This document shows, piece by piece, positions 24,191-32,978 of a DNA stretch of 62,862 bases. The notes beneath the pieces are model-generated. The model did not search any database. It was not told the DNA's origin and was given only the letters and a program-made list of their open reading frames with translations. Location: positions 1 to 62,862 of the forward strand of contig CASEYY010000038.1 of the NCBI GenBank assembly GCA_949292335.1, in the 5' to 3' direction. The position numbers and the translations under genes are program-made. The DNA comes from an uncultured Pseudomonadota bacterium. GTDB taxonomy: Bacteria > Pseudomonadota > Alphaproteobacteria > RF32 > CAG-239. The number at the start of each line of letters is the position of its first letter. The first letter of the stretch is position 1.

Positions 24191-26680
24191 CTAGTATTCC
24201 GAACCGAGCTGTAACTCATCTTCGCTGTTGTTTTCATAGGTTATCACCGGAGCAACCGCATCTTCCGTCGTTTCATCAACTTTTTCATTGTCATCTGTAT
24301 TATTTTCTTCGCTGACTACTTTTTGGGCTACCGGACGCTGAACGGCCTCAGGCTTTAGTGCCTCCCAGATTACCGAGGTATCACTCGGTGTGGCCGGCTT
24401 GCCGGTGTCATGATTTATTCTGACCAATTTAATTCCGCTCGGAATACGGAAAGGTATATCAGACTGACCTTCAAGAGCTTCTTTCATAAAGTCATAGAAT
24501 ATCGGCAAAGCCGCCGCCGCTCCGGTTTCATATCTCCCTAATGAACGAGGCTGATCGAATCCGACATACACCGCTACCACCAAATCCGGTGAAAATCCTA
24601 CAAACCATGCATCTTGGTTCTTGTTGGTTGTTCCGGTCTTTCCGGCCAAATGCTTGCCGATGGAACGCAGTCGGCCGCCGGTACCATATTGAACCACTCC
24701 TTCTAATATACTGACCATCTGATAGGCACTCAAAGGATCTATTATCTGCTCCCTTTCATCCTTGAGTTGCGGAACCGGCTGATTCTCCCAAGATGCAACA
24801 TTACACTCCTCACAGTCTCTGGTGTCGTGCTTATAGATGGTATAACCTTCGCGGTCTTGAATCCTTTCGATCAGGTACGGAGATATCTTTTTACCGCCGT
24901 TGACAAACTCTCCGTAGGCCGAAGCCATATTAATCAACTTGGTTTCGCCCGCACCCAAAGACATGGATAAAAGCTCGGGCAAATTGTCGTTTACACCCAT
25001 CTTCTTGGCATATTCCGCAACTTTATCCATTCCCACACTTTGAGCCAAACGAACCGTCATTAAGTTTCTTGATTTTTCTATACCCTGACGCAAGGTCATC
25101 AAGCCATAGAACTTTTTGGAATAGTTTACCGGTTTCCATACCGGCTGTCCGGGACCTTGATCCAAAACAAACGGAGCATCCAAAATTAAATCGGTCGGTT
25201 CAAAACCGTTCTCAAGTGCTGCCAAATAAACTATCGGCTTAAATGACGAACCGGTCTGACGATGGGCTTGCGTGGCTCGATTATATTGTGATTTTTGGAA
25301 AGAATATCCGCCGACCATGGCCAATATTCTGCCGGTATGCGGGTCAAGTGCAATCATTGCTCCCTCAACATTAGGTACTTGTCGCAAATTGTAGGAATTG
25401 TTGCTCAGCTTATGCTTCTTGATTTCCGCATCCGAGGCCTTTTCGACCAGTATTACATCGCCGCTATTTAAAACATCGGTTACTTTTTGCGGCTGTCCGC
25501 CAACCGACTGATTTTTTAGGGTCTTGCGAGCCCATGAAACAAGTGCCAGAGGTATTTCACCCGAACTCCCGTCAACAAACTCTATATCCGCTTTGGCTCC
25601 GGAAACCGATTTTACTATGGCTAATTGCCAGCTATCTTTGGCTCCGCCGGGTTTTTTAACATCCTTAAATGCTTCTTTCCAACCTTCTTCCAGCGGTATG
25701 TTCTGAATGGCTCCCCGCCAGCCGTGGCGGCGATCATAATTATCCAACTGTTGCGTAAATGATTTGGTGGCAATCTCTTGTAATCTCGGATTGAGGGTCG
25801 TTCTTATCAACAAACCGCCTTCATATAAAGCGTCTTCGCCAAAATTTTTATTAACCTGCCTTCTGACTTCTTCACTAAAATACTGCGAATCTTTAAGCAG
25901 CTTATTACGAGAGGTTACGACTTCCAACGGCTCACCTTTGGCAATAAAGGCTTTTTCTTCGTCGACATAACCGTCTTCGACCATGCGGTCAATAACCCAG
26001 TTGCGGCGAGCTATTGCCGCGTCGTATTTGGTTTTGGGATTGTAGTTATTAGGCCCCTTTGGCAAAGCTGCCAAATAAGCCGCCTCTTCCAGAGTTAATT
26101 CATCAAGAGCTTTGCCGAAATAATTCATGGCCGCTGCCGCAACGCCGTACGAGCGGTTGCCTAAATAAATTTCATTCAAATACAATTCCAAAATGTGTTC
26201 CTTGCTGAAAGCCTGCTCCATTTTTATGGCCAGCAGGGCTTCTTTGATTTTGCGTTTGTAGGAAAGTTCGGATGAAAGTAAAAAGTTTTTGGCAACTTGC
26301 TGAGTTATGGTTGACGCTCCGGTCGGACGACGACCGCTACCCAAATTTTTGACATTAATCAATACGGCTCTGATGATGCCTATTATATCGACCCCGAAAT
26401 GTTCATAAAATTTTTTATCTTCGGCAGAAATAAAGGCTTGCTTTACCATATCGGGAATTTTGTCTTCCGGCACAAAAAGCCTTTTTTCGGCGGCATATTC
26501 CATCATAACCTGCCCGTCGCCGGCGTAAAGACGCGTGGTCACAGACGGCTCGTATTTTTCCAACTGCCGATAATCCGGTAATTCTTGCGATATCTGCCAA
26601 ACCGTTGTAATTACCAAAACAAAAGCTATTACCGCAAAGAAAAAACAGGTGCTGAGAAATGACGAGAGTGCCTTAAACAT
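24191..26680 (-). CDS. mrcA: Bifunctional penicillin-binding protein 1A
   Basis: 829 residues with a signal-anchor helix at about 6-28. Glycosyltransferase 51 domain: catalytic E87 in SAEDKKFYEHFG, then GASTITQQVAKN and the KIKEALLAIKME/EILELYLNEIYLG motifs. An OB-like insert follows. Transpeptidase motifs are SSFK (TGSSFKPIVYLAALE), SRN (KSRNLMTVRLAQ) and KTGT (LAGKTGTTNKNQDAW). The C-terminal tail of about 60 residues is acidic. It polymerises and crosslinks peptidoglycan in the periplasm. Order prfB - mrcA - amidase - rne is a conserved alphaproteobacterial neighbourhood. Confidence 0.95.
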   Translation of the reverse strand: MFKALSSFLSTCFFFAVIAFVLVITTVWQISQELPDYRQLEKYEPSVTTRLYAGDGQVMMEYAAEKRLFVPEDKIPDMVKQAFISAEDKKFYEHFGVDIIGIIRAVLINVKNLGSGRRPTGASTITQQVAKNFLLSSELSYKRKIKEALLAIKMEQAFSKEHILELYLNEIYLGNRSYGVAAAAMNYFGKALDELTLEEAAYLAALPKGPNNYNPKTKYDAAIARRNWVIDRMVEDGYVDEEKAFIAKGEPLEVVTSRNKLLKDSQYFSEEVRRQVNKNFGEDALYEGGLLIRTTLNPRLQEIATKSFTQQLDNYDRRHGWRGAIQNIPLEEGWKEAFKDVKKPGGAKDSWQLAIVKSVSGAKADIEFVDGSSGEIPLALVSWARKTLKNQSVGGQPQKVTDVLNSGDVILVEKASDAEIKKHKLSNNSYNLRQVPNVEGAMIALDPHTGRILAMVGGYSFQKSQYNRATQAHRQTGSSFKPIVYLAALENGFEPTDLILDAPFVLDQGPGQPVWKPVNYSKKFYGLMTLRQGIEKSRNLMTVRLAQSVGMDKVAEYAKKMGVNDNLPELLSMSLGAGETKLINMASAYGEFVNGGKKISPYLIERIQDREGYTIYKHDTRDCEECNVASWENQPVPQLKDEREQIIDPLSAYQMVSILEGVVQYGTGGRLRSIGKHLAGKTGTTNKNQDAWFVGFSPDLVVAVYVGFDQPRSLGRYETGAAAALPIFYDFMKEALEGQSDIPFRIPSGIKLVRINHDTGKPATPSDTSVIWEALKPEAVQRPVAQKVVSEENNTDDNEKVDETTEDAVAPVITYENNSEDELQLGSEY

Positions 26681-26758
26681 TTATATTCGACCCAATATTT
26701 GTTTTTTATTTTGAATCTTTTAGTAAAAAATTACCGTGCTGTCAAATATTAATGCTTA

Positions 26759-27976
26759 TTAATGCTTAGGATTTTTAAAATATTTGTCGATGGCCTTAAC
26801 CGCTGCCTGCCCCAACTTGCGACGGTATGATTTTTGTCTTAGCAATTTTTCTTCTTGAGGATTGGAAAGATAGCCCAATTCAAGCAATACAGACGGTACA
26901 TCGGGTGCTTTCAAAACTGCAAATCCGGCAAAACGGTGGGTGTTGCTTACGGTCTTTGCCACTTTGGACATTTCCGAACTCAAAAGTGTAGCAAACTCGG
27001 ATGAAGAATTATTGGTTTCTCTTTGTGCCAAATTTAGCAAAATATCACTTACTTCTTTGGAATGTTCGGCAAAATTTAAGCCGGCAACAATATCTGCCTT
27101 GTTTTCTTTTTCCGCTAAAGCCGCCGCCTCTTTATCCGAAGCGGTTTCCGATAATGTGTAAACCGATAATCCAACAGCTTTGCGATTGCGAGCACTGTCG
27201 GCATGAATTGATATGAATAAATCGGCATCGTGACTGCGTGAAATTTTCACCCGTTCTCGCAAAGGAATAAAAACATCTCGGCTTCTGGTCAAATAAACTT
27301 TATAATTGCTGTTATCTTCCAACAACTCTTTTAGTTCTTTGGCCATTGATAAAGTGATATTTTTTTCATAAGTTCCGTTATAACCGATAGCACCGGGATC
27401 AACCCCTCCGTGACCGGCATCAATTACAATAATCTTGCGTTTTGAGCTCTTGCTCGGGGTCGTTGCCGTCGGCTTGTGCGTTGACTTGGTATCGGCAGAA
27501 TTATAATCGTCGCTGCTTACGGCATAATTGTTGCCGATTTTTGAGTTAAATTCTCTTTCCGATGTTGCCTCTAAATCTATAGCAAAACGCCAGTTAAAAT
27601 TACTTTGCGGTGCTAACATAAAAGCCTTTTTAATTAACACCGGCTTTTGCAAATCAAAAACTATTCTGACACCGTCAACACCGGTTGAGCCAACGCGTAC
27701 ATTTTTTACAAAAACATTCTCGTCGGTATTTTTACTGACCGAAGAAGAAACATCAACACCTTGAGTGTCTATTACCAACCGATTGGGTGAATTTAGAGTG
27801 AAAACCTTGTAATCAAATTTACTGTCGGCATCAAATACTATACGAACATTGCCTATGCCTTGACCTATCCTTAAGCCGGTTATTCTACCGGCATAAGAAT
27901 CCGTAGACCAAAACATAAACACAAAAATACCAATGAGTATCAATGCATTATGTAATATTCGCTTCATCATGACCAT
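26759..27976 (-). CDS. N-acetylmuramoyl-L-alanine amidase, AMIN + Amidase_3 (AmiC type)
   Basis: 405 residues. Signal peptide ends at DSYA (about residue 29). Residues 30-140 form an AMIN domain, which targets septal peptidoglycan. A Ser/Thr-rich linker (141-180) leads to the zinc amidase domain with ligands H189 (IDAGHGG), E204 and H258 (SIHADS) and catalytic E366 (LLELGYLSN). It cleaves the bond between muramic acid and L-Ala during cell separation. The gene is divergent from rne with a gap of about 500 nt. Confidence 0.94.
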   Translation of the reverse strand: MVMMKRILHNALILIGIFVFMFWSTDSYAGRITGLRIGQGIGNVRIVFDADSKFDYKVFTLNSPNRLVIDTQGVDVSSSVSKNTDENVFVKNVRVGSTGVDGVRIVFDLQKPVLIKKAFMLAPQSNFNWRFAIDLEATSEREFNSKIGNNYAVSSDDYNSADTKSTHKPTATTPSKSSKRKIIVIDAGHGGVDPGAIGYNGTYEKNITLSMAKELKELLEDNSNYKVYLTRSRDVFIPLRERVKISRSHDADLFISIHADSARNRKAVGLSVYTLSETASDKEAAALAEKENKADIVAGLNFAEHSKEVSDILLNLAQRETNNSSSEFATLLSSEMSKVAKTVSNTHRFAGFAVLKAPDVPSVLLELGYLSNPQEEKLLRQKSYRRKLGQAAVKAIDKYFKNPKH

Positions 27977-28475
27977 GTTTCACCCTTAATCTGACTATTT
28001 AGTATAGCTTACACTTATTTACAATCTCTTAAAAAATTTAACCACAGTATAAAAATGTTGTTGTGTTTTAAATTAAACCGTATATGCTAGATGAAGTTTT
28101 GCGGATACTTAGTAGCGGAACCGGTTTTACCTTAAAAAAAATGAAATTGTGATGATTAAAACCGAATTCTGATACCCGCCGTACTTTCATTATGATCGGA
28201 CGTGCACCGCGAAGCTTTGTAAAACGAAAGTTTTACCGGAGAGTTTTGGAAGATTTTTAGGTTTAATCGCGCCAATCAACAACAAAAAATATCAGCGATT
28301 TACCGAAAGTGAAATTTTGAGTGGCAGAGTACAATTCACAAAGAAAAGCTTGTGAATTTTAAAACTTTTTCAAAATCATAACGCCACAACTTTATTTAAA
28401 TCTTTAATTTTTCTCTCCGGATTACAGGTTAATTTTGAACCATATTTTATATGGTTCACAACGGTGGAGATTTTT
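27977..28475 (+). promoter_or_regulatory. Long structured intergenic/leader region of rne
   Basis: No gene is visible in these 499 nt between the divergent amidase and rne. Several hairpins can be drawn for the rne-strand transcript: GTAAAAC-GAAA-GTTTTAC (28219-28236, with a GNRA tetraloop), AATTCACAA...TTGTGAATT (about 28330-28355) and GAACCATAT-TTT-ATATGGTTC (28437-28457), the last ending 6 nt before the ribosome site GGTGGAG. In E. coli the rne leader is about 360 nt and structured, letting RNase E destroy its own mRNA; a similar role here is inference. Part could also hold a small RNA. Confidence 0.5.
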
Positions 28476-30896
28476 ATGACTAAGAGAATGTTGATTGATG
28501 ACACCCAACCTGAAGAAACCAGAGTTGTGGTTGTAAACGGAAATAAACTTGAAGATGTTGAATTTGAAAGCACTAATCGCAAACAAATAAAAGGAAATAT
28601 TTACCTTGGTAAAATTATGAGGGTTGAACCGTCTTTGCAGGCCTGCTTTGTCGATTATGGCGGGAATCGCCACGGCTTTATGGCTTTTGGTGAAATTCAT
28701 CCCGATTATTACAATGTTTCGCAAGAAGTATTGGACGATATTGAAAAAGAAGTTGATGAAATAATCGAAAACAAAAAAAGAATTATCAGAGAACGCGAAA
28801 TCGAAAGAGAAAGAAGAGCTAAAGAAAAAGCTTTGGCCAGAGAAGAAGCACTGAGACTTAAGGCCGAAAAAGAAGCCGAGGAAGCTTTGGCTCTCAAAAA
28901 TGCCGGAACTCCGGTCGCCGAAGAACTGCCTAAAGAAGAAATTAAAGAGGATATTAAGACCGAAGAACCTCCTCACATCTCAGAAGAAGAATTTATCGCC
29001 GAAGAAGAAGCTAAAGAAGAAGGCGGAAAGAAGAAAACCAAACGCAGAATGCTTAAGAAAAGATATCGTAAGCAAATCGCCGCCGAGGAGGCCAAAGAAG
29101 AAGTTGAAGCAACCGAGGTAAAAACTTTGGCCGAAGATACAGGTCTTGAAGAGGCTGTCGTTTCTCAGGAAAATAATGATGACGACGACGATGACGACGA
29201 AGATAGAACTAAATTTGACGAATCTGATGATGTTGACGACGATGACGACGAAAATATTGATTTTGAAATCCAAAGAAAATTAATCAAATCAAGAAAACTT
29301 TTTCACCGCCACAAAATTCAAGATGTTATAAAAGAAGGTCAGACCGTCTTGGTTCAAGTAGTTAAGGAAGAAAGAGGCAATAAAGGTGCTGCCCTGACAA
29401 CCTATCTTTCTTTGGCCGGAAGATATTGCGTCTTAATGCCAAACCGCATTAAAAGCGGAGGCGTTTCCAGAAAAATTACCAATGCCGCCGACCGAGCAAG
29501 ATTAAAGGCCATTGTTAAAGAACTGCCGCTTAATTCCGATATGTCAATCATCGTCAGAACCGCCGGCGAGGAAAAAACCAAATCCGATATCGTTCGCGAC
29601 TATAACTACCTCATCAGAGCTTGGAACCAAATCAGAATCGATGCCTTGAAAAACAAAGCTCCGAAACTCATTCATGAAGAAGGTAATTTGATTAAAAGAG
29701 CTTTGCGTGATATCTACACCAAAGATACCTCCGAAATTTTGGTCGCCGGTGACGAGGCTTATCGCTTGGCTAAAGAATTTTTCAAAATATTGTCGCCGCA
29801 TAATTTGAAGAAAATAAAGGCTTACCACAACAACGATATGCCTTTGTTCCAAAGATTTCAGGTCGAAGGTCAGCTCGATAAACTTCATGATACCAATGTG
29901 CAACTGGAATCCGGCGGCTATCTGGTGATTAACCCCACCGAAGCTTTGGTTTCAATAGATGTTAACTCAGGTCGTGCTACCAAAGAAAAAGATTTGGAAG
30001 AAACTGCTCTTAAAACAAATTTGGAAGCCTGCGACGAAATCGCCAGACAGCTCAGAATGCGTAATCTGGCCGGCTTGGTGGTTATTGATTTCATTGACAT
30101 GGATGAACCAGCCAATAACCATGCCGTGGAAAAACGAATGAAAGAGGCTTTGAAAAAAGACCGCTCCAGAATCCAAGTCGGTAAAATGAGTATGTTCGGA
30201 TTGCTTGAGCTCTCAAGACAGAGAATGCACTCGGCTTTTTGGGAGAGCAACTATCAAGTTTGCCCGTACTGCCACGGCAAAGGTATTACCAGAACTTTGG
30301 AATCTGCAGGTATGTATATACTCCGTTCAATCGAAGAAGAAGGTATCAGAAACCGCTCAACCAAAATAAATCTCTTCGTCCCGACCGATGTAGCTATATA
30401 TCTCTTAAATCATAAACGAAAAACCCTCAGTGATTTGGAACAAAAATACAAACTGGAGATTATCATCAGTGCCGACAACAATGTTAAGTGCATTTCAGAT
30501 TACAGAATCGAACGCACCAAAATTGTTGCTCCGAAAGAGGAAAAAATCGTAACTCCTTCGGTTGAAGAGGTCGAGCAGGAAATAAGCAAGCCTGCGGAAG
30601 TAAAGGTTGAGGCAGGGGTTAAGGAAGAAAAAGAAATCACTCCTCAAGAACAACCTAAATCCAGAGAAAGACGCGGCAGAAGAGGAAAATTTGATCGCCG
30701 CCGCGGCAGATTCAACCGCAACAACGATAATAATTCCGAAAATAAAGAAAAACAGGAAGCCGTCATTTTGTATGACAGCTATGCCGATGCCCCGCAAGAT
30801 AACAATAATAGCAAAGAAAACTCTGACAATGTATCAACGGCTGAATCCGAAAAGAAAGGAAAATCGGCTTGGTGGAAAAAACTTATCAAAGGTTAA
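28476..30896 (+). CDS. rne: Ribonuclease E with long acidic insert in the S1 domain
   Basis: 806 residues from ATG 28476 (GGTGGAG 6 nt upstream; MTKRMLID is the usual family start). The S1 RNA-binding domain begins at about residue 36, but residues 81-275 interrupt it with a highly charged coiled coil and Asp runs (QENNDDDDDD, DDVDDDDDEN); the domain resumes at IKEGQTVLVQVVKEERGNKG. Catalytic DNase I-like acids lie in SIDVNSGR and VVIDFIDMD, and the Zn-link motif is CPYCHGKG. A shorter C-terminal tail with Arg/Gly blocks (RERRGRRGKFDRRRGRF) probably binds RNA or degradosome partners. It initiates mRNA decay and processes rRNA and tRNA. Confidence 0.95.
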   Translation: MTKRMLIDDTQPEETRVVVVNGNKLEDVEFESTNRKQIKGNIYLGKIMRVEPSLQACFVDYGGNRHGFMAFGEIHPDYYNVSQEVLDDIEKEVDEIIENKKRIIREREIERERRAKEKALAREEALRLKAEKEAEEALALKNAGTPVAEELPKEEIKEDIKTEEPPHISEEEFIAEEEAKEEGGKKKTKRRMLKKRYRKQIAAEEAKEEVEATEVKTLAEDTGLEEAVVSQENNDDDDDDDEDRTKFDESDDVDDDDDENIDFEIQRKLIKSRKLFHRHKIQDVIKEGQTVLVQVVKEERGNKGAALTTYLSLAGRYCVLMPNRIKSGGVSRKITNAADRARLKAIVKELPLNSDMSIIVRTAGEEKTKSDIVRDYNYLIRAWNQIRIDALKNKAPKLIHEEGNLIKRALRDIYTKDTSEILVAGDEAYRLAKEFFKILSPHNLKKIKAYHNNDMPLFQRFQVEGQLDKLHDTNVQLESGGYLVINPTEALVSIDVNSGRATKEKDLEETALKTNLEACDEIARQLRMRNLAGLVVIDFIDMDEPANNHAVEKRMKEALKKDRSRIQVGKMSMFGLLELSRQRMHSAFWESNYQVCPYCHGKGITRTLESAGMYILRSIEEEGIRNRSTKINLFVPTDVAIYLLNHKRKTLSDLEQKYKLEIIISADNNVKCISDYRIERTKIVAPKEEKIVTPSVEEVEQEISKPAEVKVEAGVKEEKEITPQEQPKSRERRGRRGKFDRRRGRFNRNNDNNSENKEKQEAVILYDSYADAPQDNNNSKENSDNVSTAESEKKGKSAWWKKLIKG

Positions 30897-32245
30897 ACAA
30901 CCTTTTCAAAAAACTATTTTTGGGACTGCTTGGCGGAATTATTCTGCCGGCAGTCTTTTGCTTTGGCGAGGCAAATGCTCAAAGCATTAAACTTATTTCC
31001 GACGAAGAAACCGAACAATTTTTGCAACATATTGTCAAACCGTTGTTTAATGCGGCCGGAATAAAATTTTATCGCAATAATATTTTTATCGTGGAAGATA
31101 ATTCACTTAACGCTTTTGTTGCTGACGCCAATCGTTTGTTTGTGCACACCGGCACCATTACCAGAGCCGATAGTGCCAATGAAGTTTCGGGGGTTATTGC
31201 CCACGAAACCGGGCATATCATGGGCGGTCATATTTTGCGGCAAAAGCTTAAAGCTCAGGATGTAAATACCGTTTCTTTGGTATCGGCAATGTTGGCGGGG
31301 GCTTCGGCGGCTTTGAGCGGCAGAGGTGATGTGGCCATGGCGGTTATGCTTGGCGGACAATCTTCACTTTTGAACGAATATATGGTGTATCGAACCGGAG
31401 AAGAACGTTCGGCTGATGAAGCGGCGGCCAAGCTTTTGGACAAGACCAAGCAATCTCCGGCCGGCGTGCTGGCTTTTATGAAAAAAATATCGCAAGACAA
31501 TATGCTTAACGGACGTGAAGAAATGCCTTATTTCCGCACCCACCCCGTTACTTCGGAGAGAATCAAATTCTTTGAGAAAAAAGTTGCGGAATCGCCTTAT
31601 CCTGCAACCTCTCCTTATGATAAAGAATTTGAAAGAGTTAAAGCTAAACTTAAGGCTTATTTGTTAACTCCGGAAGAAACACTAAAACTATACCCTACAA
31701 CCAGAAAAGATATTCCTGCTCGCTATGCTCAGGCTATCGCCTATTTTAAAATGCTAAAATTTGACGAAGCGGCAAAAATCATGGACGAGTTGTCGGCCAT
31801 AGAACCTAACAATCCTTATTTCTTTGAGCTTAAGGGGCAAATTATGCTGGAATCGGGCAATCTTAAAAAAGCTAAAGATGCCTTTGGCAAAGCTTATGAA
31901 CTAATGCCTAATTCTCAACTAATGCAGGTTAACTACGCACAGGTGATTTTGGAAGATGAACCGTCACCCGTTGAGGCAAAAAAAGCCATAACTCTGCTTA
32001 ACAAATCTTTGGTTTCTTCGCCGAATGCTTTTTCGTGGATGCTGTTGGCCAAGGCTTATGCCATCAGCGGTGATATGGCTGCTGCCGCTTATGCTACCGC
32101 CGAATTTTCGCTTCGAACCGGAAATTTACAAAATGCAAAAAATCAGCTTAAACAAGCACAAAAATATCCGCTCTCAGATAATATCAGAATAAAAATCAAT
32201 GACTTGGAAAACAGAATAAAATTACTGGAAAAAAAAGAGTTATAA
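30869..32245 (+). CDS. M48 family metalloprotease with TPR repeats (BepA/LoiP-like)
   Basis: 458 residues from TTG 30869 (AAAGGA about 8 nt upstream; GTG 30872 is an alternative). The start lies 28 nt inside the end of rne in another frame. Signal peptide about 14-37 (cut after EANAQ). Zinc motif HETGH at 112-116 with third ligand E179 in EERSAD. After residue 230 come about four to five TPR helices (for example PYFFELKGQIMLESGNLKKAKDAF). The E. coli homologue BepA assists or degrades LptD and other outer-membrane proteins. Likely periplasmic envelope quality control, expressed together with rne. Confidence 0.9.
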   Translation: MVEKTYQRLNNLFKKLFLGLLGGIILPAVFCFGEANAQSIKLISDEETEQFLQHIVKPLFNAAGIKFYRNNIFIVEDNSLNAFVADANRLFVHTGTITRADSANEVSGVIAHETGHIMGGHILRQKLKAQDVNTVSLVSAMLAGASAALSGRGDVAMAVMLGGQSSLLNEYMVYRTGEERSADEAAAKLLDKTKQSPAGVLAFMKKISQDNMLNGREEMPYFRTHPVTSERIKFFEKKVAESPYPATSPYDKEFERVKAKLKAYLLTPEETLKLYPTTRKDIPARYAQAIAYFKMLKFDEAAKIMDELSAIEPNNPYFFELKGQIMLESGNLKKAKDAFGKAYELMPNSQLMQVNYAQVILEDEPSPVEAKKAITLLNKSLVSSPNAFSWMLLAKAYAISGDMAAAAYATAEFSLRTGNLQNAKNQLKQAQKYPLSDNIRIKINDLENRIKLLEKKEL

Positions 32246-32260
32246 ACTCATCTCTTTTGC

Positions 32261-32288
32261 TTGAAAGCTCAAAAATTGATGTTATACT
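32261..32288 (+). promoter_or_regulatory. Sigma70-like promoter for the 61-aa gene
   Basis: TTGAAA (32261-32266), 16-bp spacer, TATACT (32283-32288), 31 nt before the ATG at 32320. It begins only 15 nt after the end of the M48 protease gene, so the small gene need not rely on the rne transcript. Confidence 0.5.
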
Positions 32289-32319
32289 GCCGGCATAATT
32301 TTTATAGCGGAGAGTCGGA

Positions 32320-32505
32320 ATGATGAATGAGAAAAAAAATCTTTTGAATCACATACCCAATATTTTTGGTAAGAATAATTCCGGCCAATATCCTAAAGTT
32401 TTCGGGTGCGGTGTAAAAAATGTCAAAACTCCGCAAGTAGAGAAAGTAACTACTTTAAATATGAAAATAAACCCGCAGTACATTAGAAAGGACGGCGGTC
32501 GCTAG
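32320..32505 (+). CDS. 61-aa hypothetical protein
   Basis: ATG 32320 follows GGAG and has its own promoter-like sequence and an immediate terminator, which together support a real gene. The product is basic (many Lys and Asn), has no signal peptide or membrane helix and a single cysteine in KVFGCGVKN. Its last codons (GGR-stop) form the left arm of the terminator stem. I recognise no family. Convergent with holC. Confidence 0.5.
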   Translation: MMNEKKNLLNHIPNIFGKNNSGQYPKVFGCGVKNVKTPQVEKVTTLNMKINPQYIRKDGGR

Positions 32506-32524
32506 TTGGACGACTGCTTGTTTT
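32495..32524 (+). terminator. Terminator overlapping the stop of the 61-aa gene
   Basis: GCGGTCG (32495-32501) pairs with CGACTGC (32511-32517) with one G-U, loop of 9 nt, then TTGTTTT. Confidence 0.65.
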
Positions 32525-32978
32525 AAGCTTTTTCTTCCCAAGAACCACTTGCAGTTTGTTGCCAATAGTGGCATTCGTGGGAGGATGATTTGGCCTCTTT
32601 CCAAAAAACGCGTGCTTGCTTAATACTTTCTTCGGAAGCTCCGTCAAAAATATTAAAAATCCGCTCAAAATCTGATAATTTAGCCGTATTTATTTTAGCG
32701 TCATCAACCAAAAACAACATAGATGCCTGATTGGGATTATCATCACCTGAGGTCAGCCAAACCGGTTGTGAGGCGGCATTACCGTCTTTTTTGGAGCCAT
32801 GGGGCAAAAATGAAGCATCATCATATGTCCACAACAAAGTATTTATAAACTCCACCCTATCTTCCGTACCGATTTTAACAATAATGTGCTTACCGGAGGA
32901 ATAGGCCTTTTCCAGCAATTTGGGCAAAACTTCCTCAATGCCCGATTTCTGTAAATGGTAAAAATCTATTCTACTCAT
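32523..32978 (-). CDS. holC: DNA polymerase III chi subunit
   Basis: 151 residues, starting MSRIDFYHLQKSG with the FYHL strand typical of HolC, then HIIVKIGTEDRVEFINTLLWTY and FLPHGSKKDG, the SSB-binding surface motif of the family, and ARVFWKEAK near the end. Chi links the clamp loader (through psi) to single-stranded DNA-binding protein. Its ATG overlaps the last codons of degP by 8 nt, so the two are co-translated. Confidence 0.9.
   Translation of the reverse strand: MSRIDFYHLQKSGIEEVLPKLLEKAYSSGKHIIVKIGTEDRVEFINTLLWTYDDASFLPHGSKKDGNAASQPVWLTSGDDNPNQASMLFLVDDAKINTAKLSDFERIFNIFDGASEESIKQARVFWKEAKSSSHECHYWQQTASGSWEEKA

Noticed and set aside
28422-29300. Phe/Ser-rich minus-strand ORFs opposite rne
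   Set aside because: They are mirror frames of the charged Lys/Glu-rich RNase E insert; composition and lack of signals show they are not genes.
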